A program made the translations under genes and the position numbers. A stretch of 64,000 bases of DNA from CAZAPG01 sp964486935 (GTDB taxonomy: Bacteria; Chloroflexota; Anaerolineae; 4572-78; J111). Each line of letters opens with the position of its first letter. The first letter of the stretch is position 1. The notes beneath the pieces were generated by a model. It was given only the letters and a program-made list of their open reading frames with translations. It did not search any database and was not told where the DNA came from. The stretch spans positions 1 to 64,000 of the forward strand of contig CAZAPG010000003.1 in the NCBI GenBank assembly GCA_964486935.1, written 5' to 3'. Shown here one piece after another: positions 15,872-24,642 of the stretch.

Positions 15872-16657
15872 GTGTCAGCTTACCAAACCATTCTTTACCA
15901 AACCGGGCAGCATATTGCCACTATCACCCTGAACCGCCCGGAGCGATTGAACGCCTTGACCGATGACATGCTGGCAGAATTGGCCGACGCCTTTACGCGG
16001 GCTAAAGTTGACGAGTCGGCGCGGGTGATTGTGCTGACCGGCGCGGGCAAGGGTTTTTGCGCCGGCCAGGATGTGAGCGCCTTTGGCGGAGCGGCGAATT
16101 ACGATATTGGCGAGCATCTGCTGGGCCACTACAAACCGCTCATCGAGTTGGTGCGGGCCACTGAAAAGCCGGTGATTGGGGCCATTAACGGGGTGGCCGC
16201 CGGGGCTGGGGCCTCGCTGGCCCTGGCCTGCGATTTGCGGATTATGGCCGAAAGCGCCAGCCTGCTGCAAGCCTTTAGCAACATCGGCCTGGTGCCCGAT
16301 GCCGGCTCGACCTGGTTTTTAGTACGGCTGGTGGGCTACAGCCGGGCTTTTGAAATTGCCATCGAAGGGGAACGCATTCCGGCGCGGCGCTGCCTGGAGT
16401 TGGGGCTGGCCAACCGGGTAGTGGCCGATGACTTGCTGGCCGCCGAGGCGCAAGCCTGGGCCGGGCATCTGGCGCAGCGAGCCATCTTTGCCATTGGGTT
16501 GACCAAACGGGCCATGAACTACGCCGCCACCAGCGCATTATCCGAGGCGATTGCGTTTGAGGCTCGCCTGCAAAGCCGGGCCGCCGCCAGCCAGGATTTT
16601 GCCGAAGGGGTGCAAGCCTTCAAAGAGAAGCGCAAGCCGGTATTCAAAGGCAAGTGA
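15872..16657 (+). CDS. Enoyl-CoA hydratase/isomerase, PaaG-like
   Basis: Crotonase-superfamily protein, 261 residues. FCAGQDVSAFGG, NGVAAGAGASLALACDLRIMA and the QAFSNIGLVPDAGSTWFLVRLVG stretch match PaaG-type isomerases (1,2-epoxyphenylacetyl-CoA isomerase) better than general hydratases. The start is placed at GTG 15872, because AAGGAGA lies five bases before it. An ATG six codons upstream has no site and would contain that sequence. It is a single plus-strand gene, convergent with the large glycosidase gene nine bases on. Without other paa genes its true substrate is open. Confidence 0.88.
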   Translation: MSAYQTILYQTGQHIATITLNRPERLNALTDDMLAELADAFTRAKVDESARVIVLTGAGKGFCAGQDVSAFGGAANYDIGEHLLGHYKPLIELVRATEKPVIGAINGVAAGAGASLALACDLRIMAESASLLQAFSNIGLVPDAGSTWFLVRLVGYSRAFEIAIEGERIPARRCLELGLANRVVADDLLAAEAQAWAGHLAQRAIFAIGLTKRAMNYAATSALSEAIAFEARLQSRAAASQDFAEGVQAFKEKRKPVFKGK

Positions 16658-16666
16658 CGGGTGATT

Positions 16667-19552
16667 CTACTTGGGCATATTGGCCAGCGCCTCAAAGGCG
16701 GGGGTATTGAGAATACCAAAAGCGGCCAGTTCCGAGCCTTCGGCGGTGACGCCGTAATCCAGATTCCACAAAAACATCGGGCCAACCCAACCCCAATCCT
16801 TAGCCAACTGGTAGGCTTCCACAATCCATTGGGCCTGCTCTTCGGGGGTGTTATCGCGGGCATACTCGTAACCCGGCTTGGGGTTGCCGGACACGGCCCA
16901 GCCAAACTCGGTGGGGATGATGGCTTTGCCGCCATCGCCATTGGCAACCATCACCTCGCGGTAGCCTTCCATTGTGCCTCTGAAACACCAGCTATGGTGG
17001 CGATTCTCAAACGGCCCCCGAAAACTCAACGCGGTCGAGTCGGACACGGTGCGCCAGTCGGCCAGGGCCGGGCAGTTGTAGCCGCTGGGGTGCGCGCCCA
17101 GGGCGTCGAAAAAGCCTTTGGCTCCGTTGGCATACATCTGGCTGAGATACTCGATATCATCTACGGCGGCCTCGCCCACATTGCCCGCGGGGGTCAACGC
17201 GCCGCTAACCACAATCATATCGGGGTTGACCGACTTGATAGCGGCGTAGGATAGTTGCAAAAGCTGAACGTAGTTGGCTGCGTTGATGCGCCCCAACCCG
17301 CCGGCCTCGTACCAGAGATTTTGCTCGTTCCAGATTTCAATGGCCTGCACCTTGCCCCGGTACCGGCCGGCTACGTTAGCCACAAACTCGGCGTAAAGGT
17401 TGGGGTCCTGGGGTGGGCCTTCTACGCTTTTGTCGTCATCGGGCGGACGCGCCCAATCCGGCGCTTTGGGGATGCTCAACAATATCTGGATGCCGTTGAC
17501 GTGGTAGGCGTCGATAAGCTGGTCCCACATTGCCCAGGAGTAATCGCCGCGCTGGGATTCGACATCTTTCCAGGCCATCTGAAACTTTACCCAGCCAAAG
17601 CCCAGCCGTCTAATATTTTCGATATTGCCGGCGGTGTTGCCGCGCGGGTCGGCCTGAATACCGTAACCAAAGGCCACATTAACCGGCGGCGCCGAGGGCG
17701 GAACCGGCCCGGTTTGTTGCGGTTGGGCGGAGGGCGCGGGCCGGGGAACCGCTGTGGGCTGCGGGGTGGGCGTGCGCGTGGGGCTGGGGGTGGGGCTGGG
17801 CCGGGGGGTCGGCGTGGGCGAGGGCGTTGGCGTGGCAACCAGCACCGCAATAGACCCCTGCGAGCGCGGCGTCGGGTTTTGGTTTGCGGAAATCAGCGCC
17901 GCGATTTCAAAAGCGCCGCCTTCTGCCGGCGCGCTCCAGCGGTAGTTGGGGTTGCGCAAATTTACGGTTTGCTCGGCGACAAGCTGGCCGTTTTGGGTTT
18001 GCACCCGCCAGGCTACAGAGTACTCGCTATCAACGGCGAGAGCGGTATTGGCGTCAAACAGCGTTTGCAAGCCGTCCCACACCCATGTTGCGGGCGTCTC
18101 GCTATCGGGGTTGTAAATGGCAACCCCGCCCAGGTTGTATTGCGCGGCCAGGCGCAGCGTGTAGCCCAAACGGGCCGGGTTGGCAAAATAGATGGTGTGG
18201 TGCCGGTTGTCGGCATCCAGATAGCCAAACCAGTAGGTGCCGCTGCCATCCACGCGAATGCCGGTTGAGGCCGGCAGGCCGGCCAGGGTGAAATCTACCG
18301 GCTGGCCGGGGTTCAGCACTTCCGGGGCATTGAGCGCGGCGACGCCGCCAATTTGCTCCAGCGCCTGGCCGGTGCTGATATATCTAACCGTTTCGCCAAT
18401 CTGTTCGATGCTGCCGGCGTTGAAAATGAGTTGCGCTTTGTGGCGGTCAACCTGGCTGACAGCCCAGGCGAGCAGCGCTTCCATCGAGCCGCCGGGCGCG
18501 TAAGCCTGGGGGCCGGGCAGGGCAGGTAACTTTATCTGGTCAGCCACGCGCCCAATTGCCGGCCAATCGTACGCGCCGGTATCCCAGCCGGTTGAGGTAG
18601 GCCGGGGCAGTTCGACCCGCACGGAGAGCCGTTTGTCCGGGGGCATCGCGGCCCGCAGGTCGGTAAGAAACGCGATAAAATGGCGGCGCAGGGCGGGGTC
18701 GATGCCCTGATAATCCAGGTTGACCCCCTGATAAGCCTTGTTTTGCAGCAGGTCAACAATGGCCTCGATGTGCTGCTGGCGGCTGTTGGCCCTGGCCAGC
18801 AGTTGGTTGATGGCGGCTGCATCCCGGTTATGCAGGGTGGGGATGATGGCCGCTTCGGTTTGGGGCAGGTTATCCAAATTTCCGGTAAGCTGGCCGTTGC
18901 TGTTGATGACAAGCCCCGGCAAATTTAGCTCGAGCCGGGGGCTTATTTTGGCGGGGAGAGTGGCCTGGGGCAAATAGTCAATTGAAACCAGCGGGTCAAT
19001 GCTATCCGCCTGCATGACCGCCACCGAGCGGGGCAGAAAATCCAGTTCGGCTTCGATAACATTTTGGCTCAGGTTTTTGTGATGAGGCAGCCACTCCCAA
19101 CTCTGCCCGTTCCAGGCGTACAGGTCTAGCAAATGGGGCGACGGCCCACTGTTGGGGATGGGGACGACCAGTTGAAGCCGGGTGGGCAGGTCTCCCTGAT
19201 GTTGCAGGTAGTAGAAGGCGCTTTTGAGGCTGAGGTTGGGGGGGATATCGCTGGCGGCGGCCCGCAGGCCGTTATCGTTTGACTCTGGCAAAGGCTGGCT
19301 GTTGGGCACAACATCCAGTTTTAACCAGGCCGAGCCGATGACCGCAGCCGGTAAAAAAGTAATTTGGGCGCCATCGGCGGCTTGCAGGGTGCGCCCCGCC
19401 GGCCCAACCGATTGAAAGCCATCAGCAACCGGCGAGGGGTTGGCCGAGCCGGAACCCAGCCACAGGAAACTTAATCCGGCGGCGGCCAGCAGCAGCGCCA
19501 GCAAAAGAATTATTGCCAGGTTTAAGGGGCGTTGTTGTTTTAGATAAATCAT
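16667..19552 (-). CDS. Secreted two-domain glycoside-hydrolase-like protein with Thr/Pro linker
   Basis: A 961-residue extracytoplasmic protein. Residues 12-32 are a signal anchor. Residues about 190-500 form a GH18-like barrel in which the usual DxxDxDxE motif reads GVNLDYQGID (276-285), so the catalytic Glu is Gln. Residues 573-620 are a Thr/Pro/Ser linker. Residues 625-961 are a clan GH-A barrel with the acid/base Glu in IEIWNEQN (Glu743) and a likely nucleophile in PTEFGW (Glu882). The first barrel may therefore bind glycans without cleaving them, while the second is probably active. It abuts the UPF0314 gene upstream with no gap. Confidence 0.85.
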   Translation of the reverse strand: MIYLKQQRPLNLAIILLLALLLAAAGLSFLWLGSGSANPSPVADGFQSVGPAGRTLQAADGAQITFLPAAVIGSAWLKLDVVPNSQPLPESNDNGLRAAASDIPPNLSLKSAFYYLQHQGDLPTRLQLVVPIPNSGPSPHLLDLYAWNGQSWEWLPHHKNLSQNVIEAELDFLPRSVAVMQADSIDPLVSIDYLPQATLPAKISPRLELNLPGLVINSNGQLTGNLDNLPQTEAAIIPTLHNRDAAAINQLLARANSRQQHIEAIVDLLQNKAYQGVNLDYQGIDPALRRHFIAFLTDLRAAMPPDKRLSVRVELPRPTSTGWDTGAYDWPAIGRVADQIKLPALPGPQAYAPGGSMEALLAWAVSQVDRHKAQLIFNAGSIEQIGETVRYISTGQALEQIGGVAALNAPEVLNPGQPVDFTLAGLPASTGIRVDGSGTYWFGYLDADNRHHTIYFANPARLGYTLRLAAQYNLGGVAIYNPDSETPATWVWDGLQTLFDANTALAVDSEYSVAWRVQTQNGQLVAEQTVNLRNPNYRWSAPAEGGAFEIAALISANQNPTPRSQGSIAVLVATPTPSPTPTPRPSPTPSPTRTPTPQPTAVPRPAPSAQPQQTGPVPPSAPPVNVAFGYGIQADPRGNTAGNIENIRRLGFGWVKFQMAWKDVESQRGDYSWAMWDQLIDAYHVNGIQILLSIPKAPDWARPPDDDKSVEGPPQDPNLYAEFVANVAGRYRGKVQAIEIWNEQNLWYEAGGLGRINAANYVQLLQLSYAAIKSVNPDMIVVSGALTPAGNVGEAAVDDIEYLSQMYANGAKGFFDALGAHPSGYNCPALADWRTVSDSTALSFRGPFENRHHSWCFRGTMEGYREVMVANGDGGKAIIPTEFGWAVSGNPKPGYEYARDNTPEEQAQWIVEAYQLAKDWGWVGPMFLWNLDYGVTAEGSELAAFGILNTPAFEALANMPK

Positions 19553-20137
19553 TTACAAACCTATCTGCCACAAGCGGATGGCCTCGATGGGGTAGATGAG
19601 CATAATGACGTTTAAGGTCAGGCTGTCTCTAATCCAGAACAGCAGAATTAGTTCGGTGACAACAAACAGCAGCAGCGAGCGGCGGAAGCCGAGCCGGTAG
19701 GCCAGCCAAAAACCAAAGGCGCAGATTAAAATATCGCCAACCGAGTTGATAATGGTGTCGCCTTCGTAGCCCAGGGCGGCAGTGGCTTCGCGGTAGCGGT
19801 CGATGATGGCCTGGGAGTTTTCGACCACCTCCCACAGCGACTCAACGGCGATGGCCAGCCAGAAGCGCCACATTAGCGGCAGCCGGGGCGCAAGCCAGGC
19901 CAGCGCCCAAAAAAAGACCACCCCGTGCAGCAGGTGGGTGAAAGTATACGGGTCGAGCAAATGCTGCGAGTTGTCTGCGCTCCAAACGTTGCCGGCCCAT
20001 ATTTTTATCTGGCCGCAAGAGCAGTACCACAAACGCCCCTGGTAGCGCAATTGAAATATGGCGACCAGGAGCACAGCGGCTACGGCCAGCCACGGCCACA
20101 ACATTTTTCGATTTGAGAGGAGGTATTGGTTGAGCAT
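19553..20137 (-). CDS. UPF0314 (DUF2585) membrane protein
   Basis: A 194-residue integral membrane protein of the UPF0314/DUF2585 family, of unknown function. It shows the family pattern WYCSCGQIKIWAG, NSQHLLDPYTFTHLLHG, ESLWEVVENSQAIIDRYR and GDTIINSVGDIL, with four or five membrane spans. The ATG at 20137 (AGGGCAGG site) is preferred to an in-frame TTG nine codons upstream. Its stop is followed immediately by the start of the glycosidase-like gene, so the two are co-expressed. Confidence 0.9.
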   Translation of the reverse strand: MLNQYLLSNRKMLWPWLAVAAVLLVAIFQLRYQGRLWYCSCGQIKIWAGNVWSADNSQHLLDPYTFTHLLHGVVFFWALAWLAPRLPLMWRFWLAIAVESLWEVVENSQAIIDRYREATAALGYEGDTIINSVGDILICAFGFWLAYRLGFRRSLLLFVVTELILLFWIRDSLTLNVIMLIYPIEAIRLWQIGL

Positions 20138-20229
20138 TGCCTGCCCTTGATACCGCTTTATCAAATAAAGCGTGATTATAGAGTGAGTGGGATAAGCGTG
20201 TCAAGTGTCAGGCGTCGGGCGTAATGCTC

Positions 20230-20925
20230 TCAACGCCATTCGACCAGCGCTTTGACGTAGGCTCGCCCCACCAGCCGTTGCCCACCCTGTAAATAGGGGA
20301 AATAGTGACCGGCCAGAATGCAATCGACCGGCATTGTTGCCAGCCGCCGGAGCGTTTGCAGGTAGATTGCTTTGTTGAAATCCTCGCCGCCTTGCCAGCC
20401 CAGTTCCGGCTCAAAGTTTGTGTTCTGGCACATCAAAACATCCCCCACAAACCAGATGATTTTACCGGAGTGCCGGAGTTGGTAGATAACCGAACCGTTG
20501 GTGTGTCCGGGGGCGTGAATTGCCTCAAACTGAAATCCGCAGGTTTCGATGATATCTCCATTGTGAACGATGCGGTCAACTTGGCAGGCCGGAACCTGAA
20601 AACCGGCGGCGTAAGGCGCGGTTCGCCAATCGGCCAGTTCTACGCCTTCGGCATCGCCCGGCCCGGCAATGACCGTGGCCCCTCGCTGCCGCAGCGCGGC
20701 GGCATTGCCAACATGGTCGTAATGGCTGTGAGTCAGGAGCAGGGTGTCAACATTTTTTAGGGAGATGCTCCACGGCTCAAGCCGTTGTTCGGCCCGCTCC
20801 AGGTCGGCTGCAACGGTGCCGGCATCGATGACGATATTGCCCCGGCTGCTGTGAACCAGGTAAAAATTGGCGTGTTGGGCATAGGCAAAGCCATCGAGTA
20901 AATAAATGTTGGGGAGAATCTGCAT
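20230..20925 (-). CDS. MBL-fold metallo-hydrolase
   Basis: A 231-residue metallo-beta-lactamase-fold hydrolase with the metal motif HSHYDH, a following GHTNGS His, and IWFVGDVL carrying the bridging Asp. Its last ligand His lies in ILAGHYFP. It resembles glyoxalase II-like and quinolone-response-type hydrolases; the substrate is unknown. The ATG at 20925 has AAGGA six bases before it. It follows the adenylate kinase gene by 26 bases on the same strand. Confidence 0.85.
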   Translation of the reverse strand: MQILPNIYLLDGFAYAQHANFYLVHSSRGNIVIDAGTVAADLERAEQRLEPWSISLKNVDTLLLTHSHYDHVGNAAALRQRGATVIAGPGDAEGVELADWRTAPYAAGFQVPACQVDRIVHNGDIIETCGFQFEAIHAPGHTNGSVIYQLRHSGKIIWFVGDVLMCQNTNFEPELGWQGGEDFNKAIYLQTLRRLATMPVDCILAGHYFPYLQGGQRLVGRAYVKALVEWR

Positions 20926-20951
20926 TGTCTATCCTTGAACGCCCTGGGTAA

Positions 20952-22358
20952 TTAATGCGGCGCGATGCGCTGGACCGCGGCCAGGGTTCTGTCCGTAACC
21001 TCTGCAACATCACCCTGCCCGTCAATCTCAACCAAAATGCCCATTTCTTTGTAATAGTCAATGATAGGGGTGGTTTGGGCGCGAAACGTTTTAAGGCGAG
21101 CGCGGACGGTTTTGGGATTATCATCATCACGCTGGTAAAGTTCGCCCCCGCAGCTATCGCAGATACCCGTTTGAGCCGGGGGCTTGAAATCCAAATGATA
21201 GGGCGATTGGCAATTGCGGCAGATTAATCGCCCGGAGAGACGGCGGACAATCTCCTCGTCGGACACCCTGATGTAGAGCACGGCGGTTAATTGCCGCCGC
21301 ATGTGGTTTAATATTTCGGTCAGGGCCTGGGACTGGGCCAGGGTTCGGGGGAAGCCATCCAGGATAAAGCCTTTGGCGGTATCGGGCCGCGAGACTCGCT
21401 CTTCTACCATGGCCTCGGTGACATCATCGGGCACTAAATCACCGCGATCCATATAGGTTTTAGCCAGTTTGCCCAAATCTGTCCCGTTCTTTAGGTTTTC
21501 TCGGAACAAATCTCCGCTGGCAATGTGAGGCAGTTTAAGGTGAGTTTTGAGCTGTTCGGCCTGGGTTCCTTTGCCTGAGCCGGGGCCGCCCACCAGCACC
21601 AGGTCGAAGCTTTGGCTAACTGTTTGTTCCGGGCTAAGAGCTTGCGCCACGGTTGATATCGACTTGATTTGCTCTGCCTTCTCTTCGGTCGCGGCGCGAC
21701 TCCCCGGCTGCTGCTGGAGGGTCAAAGCCTGAACAATCGCCTGTAAAATCTGGTCAAGCTCGCCTTCGCCATCGACAATGATTAACCGCTCGCTTTGGTG
21801 ATAATAATCCAGAACCGGCCCGATGGCCTGCCGAAAAGCTCTCAACCGAACCCGGACCATTTCCGGGATGTCATCGGGCCGTTGATACAGTTGGCCGCCG
21901 CACACATCACAAATACCGGCCTGGGCTGGCGGGTTGAAGGTCAGATGGTAGGGCGCCTGGCAATTTTTGCAGATAACCCGGCCCGCGATGCGCTGCTTGA
22001 CCGCCTCATCAGAAATCCTCAAGTAAATGACCGTATCGAGTTGGCGACCCAATTCTGCAAAAAGTTCATCCAGAAAGTGGGCCTGATAGATGGTGCGTGG
22101 GAAACCGTCAAACAAAACCCCTGCTTCTAAATTGGCGTGCCACAACCATTCGGCCACCATGGCGTCCACAACTTCATCCGGCACCAACTCTCCCTTGGAT
22201 AAGTAGCGTTTGGCCAAAAAGCCCACCGCGGTTCGATTTTGCAAATTCTGCCGCAGCAACTCACCCGTAACCAGATGAGTCAGGTTGAATTTTTCGACCA
22301 GCGTGCCGGCATAAGTCCCTTTTCCTACCCCAGATGGGCCAATAAGCGCGATATTCAC
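20952..22358 (-). CDS. Tandem-fused adenylate kinase (two complete kinase domains)
   Basis: A 468-residue protein with two full adenylate kinase domains. The first (1-214) has P-loop GPSGVGKGT (7-15), DGFPRT (84-89) and a zinc LID with Cys130, 133, 150 and 153. Residues 215-250 are a linker. The second (251-468) has GPGSGKGT (258-265), DGFPRT, and its own four-cysteine LID. Both look catalytically complete; the second is closer to the family norm. Ordinary bacterial Adk is about 215 residues. The GTG at 22358 is chosen because GGAGG lies eight bases upstream; the in-frame TTG at 22373 overlaps that site. The gene is outside the ribosomal-protein cluster where adk normally sits. Confidence 0.9.
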   Translation of the reverse strand: MNIALIGPSGVGKGTYAGTLVEKFNLTHLVTGELLRQNLQNRTAVGFLAKRYLSKGELVPDEVVDAMVAEWLWHANLEAGVLFDGFPRTIYQAHFLDELFAELGRQLDTVIYLRISDEAVKQRIAGRVICKNCQAPYHLTFNPPAQAGICDVCGGQLYQRPDDIPEMVRVRLRAFRQAIGPVLDYYHQSERLIIVDGEGELDQILQAIVQALTLQQQPGSRAATEEKAEQIKSISTVAQALSPEQTVSQSFDLVLVGGPGSGKGTQAEQLKTHLKLPHIASGDLFRENLKNGTDLGKLAKTYMDRGDLVPDDVTEAMVEERVSRPDTAKGFILDGFPRTLAQSQALTEILNHMRRQLTAVLYIRVSDEEIVRRLSGRLICRNCQSPYHLDFKPPAQTGICDSCGGELYQRDDDNPKTVRARLKTFRAQTTPIIDYYKEMGILVEIDGQGDVAEVTDRTLAAVQRIAPH

Positions 22359-22476
22359 GGCAAAATCCTCCAATCTTCAGCATTGTAACACGATGGATTA
22401 GGGAAGGCCATTTACCAGCCTGCGTTTAATGAAAACGGATATTTTAGTTGTTGCGGAGATAGACGCTTCTAAATAA

Positions 22477-22569
22477 GTGGCCGGCGCGGTGCTGTATCTG
22501 GTGTCGGATTTGGGCGGCTTCATCACCGGAGAAGTTACTGAGGTTAATGGCGGAGCGTGGTTTAAATAG
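22477..22569 (+). pseudogene. 3' remnant of a FabG-like SDR gene
   Basis: Thirty codons on the plus strand read VAGAVLYLVSDLGGFITGEV and then TEVNGG before a stop, which is the C-terminal end of a 3-oxoacyl-ACP reductase/SDR. A TAA stop in the same frame lies just before it, and no SDR body is present upstream. The remnant's stop overlaps the end of the FGE-domain gene on the other strand. It marks a past deletion or rearrangement. Confidence 0.75.
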
Positions 22570-23713
22570 GTTGCGGTCGGGGAGCAACCACCACTCTAAA
22601 ACCCAGCACCTGCAGGTGCAAAATCGGCTTGAGCCGGTAGCGATAGGCGCAGCGGGTATACCTTTCGGCGTTGTTAAACGTTAGCCCTTTGACCACCCTG
22701 GCTTCCTCGCCGGTTAACGACTCGCGGCCATCAGCCGGGTCATACGGATAAATCTCGTAGGCGCTGCGGGTCCATTCCCACACATTGCCCACCATATCGG
22801 CGCAGCCAAAGGGGCTGTCTCCCTGCGGCGAGTATTGGCCCACCGGCGTTGAATGGGTCAGGCTGCACAAATCTTCGGTAGGCGGCTGGCTGCCCCAAGG
22901 ATATCGCCGCCCATCGAGGCCCCGGGCGGCCTTTTCCCACTCGGCCTCGCTGGGCAGGCTAACCGGCAATCCGCTGCGCCGGGTGAGCCAATCGCAATAA
23001 GCCAGGGCGTCGAACCAGGTAATGTCAACGGCCGGGTAGTCAGGCTCGCCGTAAGTTCGCCCATTGTGGCGGGGGCGGTAGCTACTCTCGCGCAAAAAAT
23101 CTTGATACTGTTGGGCCGTAACCGGATAGCGAGAAATCCAGTAGCCCGGCAGCCGCAGTTGGTGTTGGGGCTGCTCATTTTCTTCGGCCAGCGGGTCTGT
23201 GGCGGGGTCGCTGCCCATCAAAAACGCGCCGGTTGGAACGTGAACAAATGGCTGGCCCACTAAGTACGACAGGTAAAGCGTACCGCCCTTGTGCAACGGG
23301 TTTTCGGGTTGCTCCGCCAGCGCCAGCAGCCGCTCATTGACCGCCTTGCCCAACCACAACAACCCCTCTAACGCCTGACGCGCCACATTTTCATCGGTAT
23401 CGGCGGCGGCGTAGAGCAGGGGGTCAATGGCCCATTCGCTCTGAAGTTGGGTCAAATTTTGCACGGCCCGGCTGCGTTCGGTGGGATTCCGGGATGTTAG
23501 CAGGGTGACAACATCATCCTGACCGGCCGCCGGCAACCCGGTTTCGGTTTGGACCGGCCAGCCCGGCTCCGAAAACAGCCCCAAAAGCTGAAGAATGTAA
23601 TCGTGAGCATCAGGTTCTTGAGCCAGCCGGTCGGGCGAGTTTATTTTTGTCAGTGCCCTCAAATCTACAAACAGGCTGTCAATCTGTTGTTTCAACTCAA
23701 GCTCATCGGCCAT
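22562..23713 (-). CDS. FGE-sulfatase-domain protein with N-terminal HEAT-like region
   Basis: A 383-residue protein. Residues about 65-140 look like two or three HEAT-like helical repeats (SRNPTERSRAVQNL, AADTDENVARQALEGLLWLG). Residues 155-378 are a formylglycine-generating-enzyme/SUMF1-type domain, with FVHVPTGAFLMGSD, the PVTAQQYQDFL segment, LPSEAEWEKAARGLDGRRYPWG and MVGNVWEWT. Most bacterial members of this family are not sulfatase activators, so no function is asserted. Its first 11 bases overlap the end of the upstream parA gene, so the two are translationally coupled. Confidence 0.85.
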   Translation of the reverse strand: MADELELKQQIDSLFVDLRALTKINSPDRLAQEPDAHDYILQLLGLFSEPGWPVQTETGLPAAGQDDVVTLLTSRNPTERSRAVQNLTQLQSEWAIDPLLYAAADTDENVARQALEGLLWLGKAVNERLLALAEQPENPLHKGGTLYLSYLVGQPFVHVPTGAFLMGSDPATDPLAEENEQPQHQLRLPGYWISRYPVTAQQYQDFLRESSYRPRHNGRTYGEPDYPAVDITWFDALAYCDWLTRRSGLPVSLPSEAEWEKAARGLDGRRYPWGSQPPTEDLCSLTHSTPVGQYSPQGDSPFGCADMVGNVWEWTRSAYEIYPYDPADGRESLTGEEARVVKGLTFNNAERYTRCAYRYRLKPILHLQVLGFRVVVAPRPQPI

Positions 23714-24464
23714 TGGTTAGCTCCCTGGCTAAGGCTCGATACTGTTGCGCGCCGCGGGTATTGGGCGCGTATTGGGTAATCGGCTGGCCAAAGGCCGGGC
23801 TTTCGCGCAGTTTGGTATCCACTTCGATGATGGTGTTATACAGCAAGTGTTTTAGCTCTTGCTGCATCTGGTCAAGAATGAGCTGGCATATTTTGTTGCG
23901 CTGGTCGTACATGGTCACCAGCAGATGGTAAGTTAGCCCCGGATTGGTTTTGGCCTGCACCAATTTTGATAACCCGATAATCCGTTTGAGCGAGCGGGCC
24001 GCGTAATACTCGCATTGAACGGGGATAATCAACAGATTGGCGGCGGTGAGGGCGTTCAGGGTGAGGACACCCAGCGACGGCGAGCAGTCAATTAAAATAA
24101 ATTCGTAATAATTGGCGCCCATTGCCTCCAGGCGATGCTTTAAGTGGTATTCGTATCTTTTTTGGCCGTAGAGAAGTTTTTCAATCAGGGCCAGTTCCTG
24201 ATTGGCCGGCACAATATCCAGGTCAAAAATGGGGCTTTCTCGACTGGCCCCCAGCAGGGTGGTGTTGGCCAGCAGAGCGTCGCCCACGGTTCGGCACAGG
24301 GTTTCCGGCTGAAACCCCAAAGACAGGGTTAAGTGGGCCTGGGGGTCTAAATCAATCAGCAGGGTGCTATAGCCCATCTCTGCCAGGCAGGCTCCCAGCG
24401 ACAGGCAAGTGGTGGTTTTGGCTACCCCCCCTTTTTGATTGTTGATGGCAATGATTTGGGTCAT
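23703..24464 (-). CDS. ParA/Soj-family ATPase (orphan, no ParB partner)
   Basis: A 253-residue MinD/ParA-type ATPase. The deviant Walker A is KGGVAKTTT near residue 10. Switch regions are LLIDLDPQAHLTLSLG and FILIDCSPSLGVLTLNAL, and the C-terminal PITQYAP stretch is typical of Soj. The ATG at 24464 is chosen because the fold begins at MTQIIAINNQ. A further 50 in-frame upstream codons have no family similarity and are probably promoter. No ParB or parS is next to it. Its partner is an FGE-domain gene overlapping by 11 bases, so it may position a membrane or protein complex rather than DNA. Confidence 0.87.
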   Translation of the reverse strand: MTQIIAINNQKGGVAKTTTCLSLGACLAEMGYSTLLIDLDPQAHLTLSLGFQPETLCRTVGDALLANTTLLGASRESPIFDLDIVPANQELALIEKLLYGQKRYEYHLKHRLEAMGANYYEFILIDCSPSLGVLTLNALTAANLLIIPVQCEYYAARSLKRIIGLSKLVQAKTNPGLTYHLLVTMYDQRNKICQLILDQMQQELKHLLYNTIIEVDTKLRESPAFGQPITQYAPNTRGAQQYRALARELTNGR

Positions 24465-24578
24465 GCCGGCGGCTCTGCTTAACGGAATAGACAACAACGC
24501 TACGTAGTACGCAGCGAGTTCTAATACAGGGTGTAATCTATTTTCCGAGAGTGTTTTTCTGGCCCAAGAGGTAACGAT

Positions 24579-24601
24579 GCTGTATACCTGCATGATACAG
24601 C
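24579..24601. promoter_or_regulatory. Small inverted repeat upstream of parA
   Basis: GCTGTAT (24579-24585) and ATACAGC (24595-24601) pair around nine bases, about 115 bases upstream of the parA start. ParA-type proteins often autoregulate through such sites, but nothing else supports this here. Confidence 0.25.
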
Positions 24602-24642
24602 CCCAGCCCGGCAAAAGCTATAGGCAATTTGGTATAGATTGA

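Noticed and set aside
17750..17840. Short-period tandem repeats, considered as a satellite or CRISPR-like array
   Set aside because: They are the codons of the Thr/Pro/Ser linker of the glycosidase-like protein. The same holds for 51720-51970 and 52500-52760 in the lipoprotein genes.
17255..18268. A 337-codon plus-strand frame opposite the glycosidase-like gene
   Set aside because: It is a shadow of the GC-rich, Thr/Pro-encoding minus-strand gene; its Gly/Arg-rich composition and lack of start signals show it is not coding.
24465..24614. A 50-residue N-terminal extension of ParA
   Set aside because: The ParA fold begins at the ATG at 24464, and the extension shows no family similarity and overlaps the promoter region.
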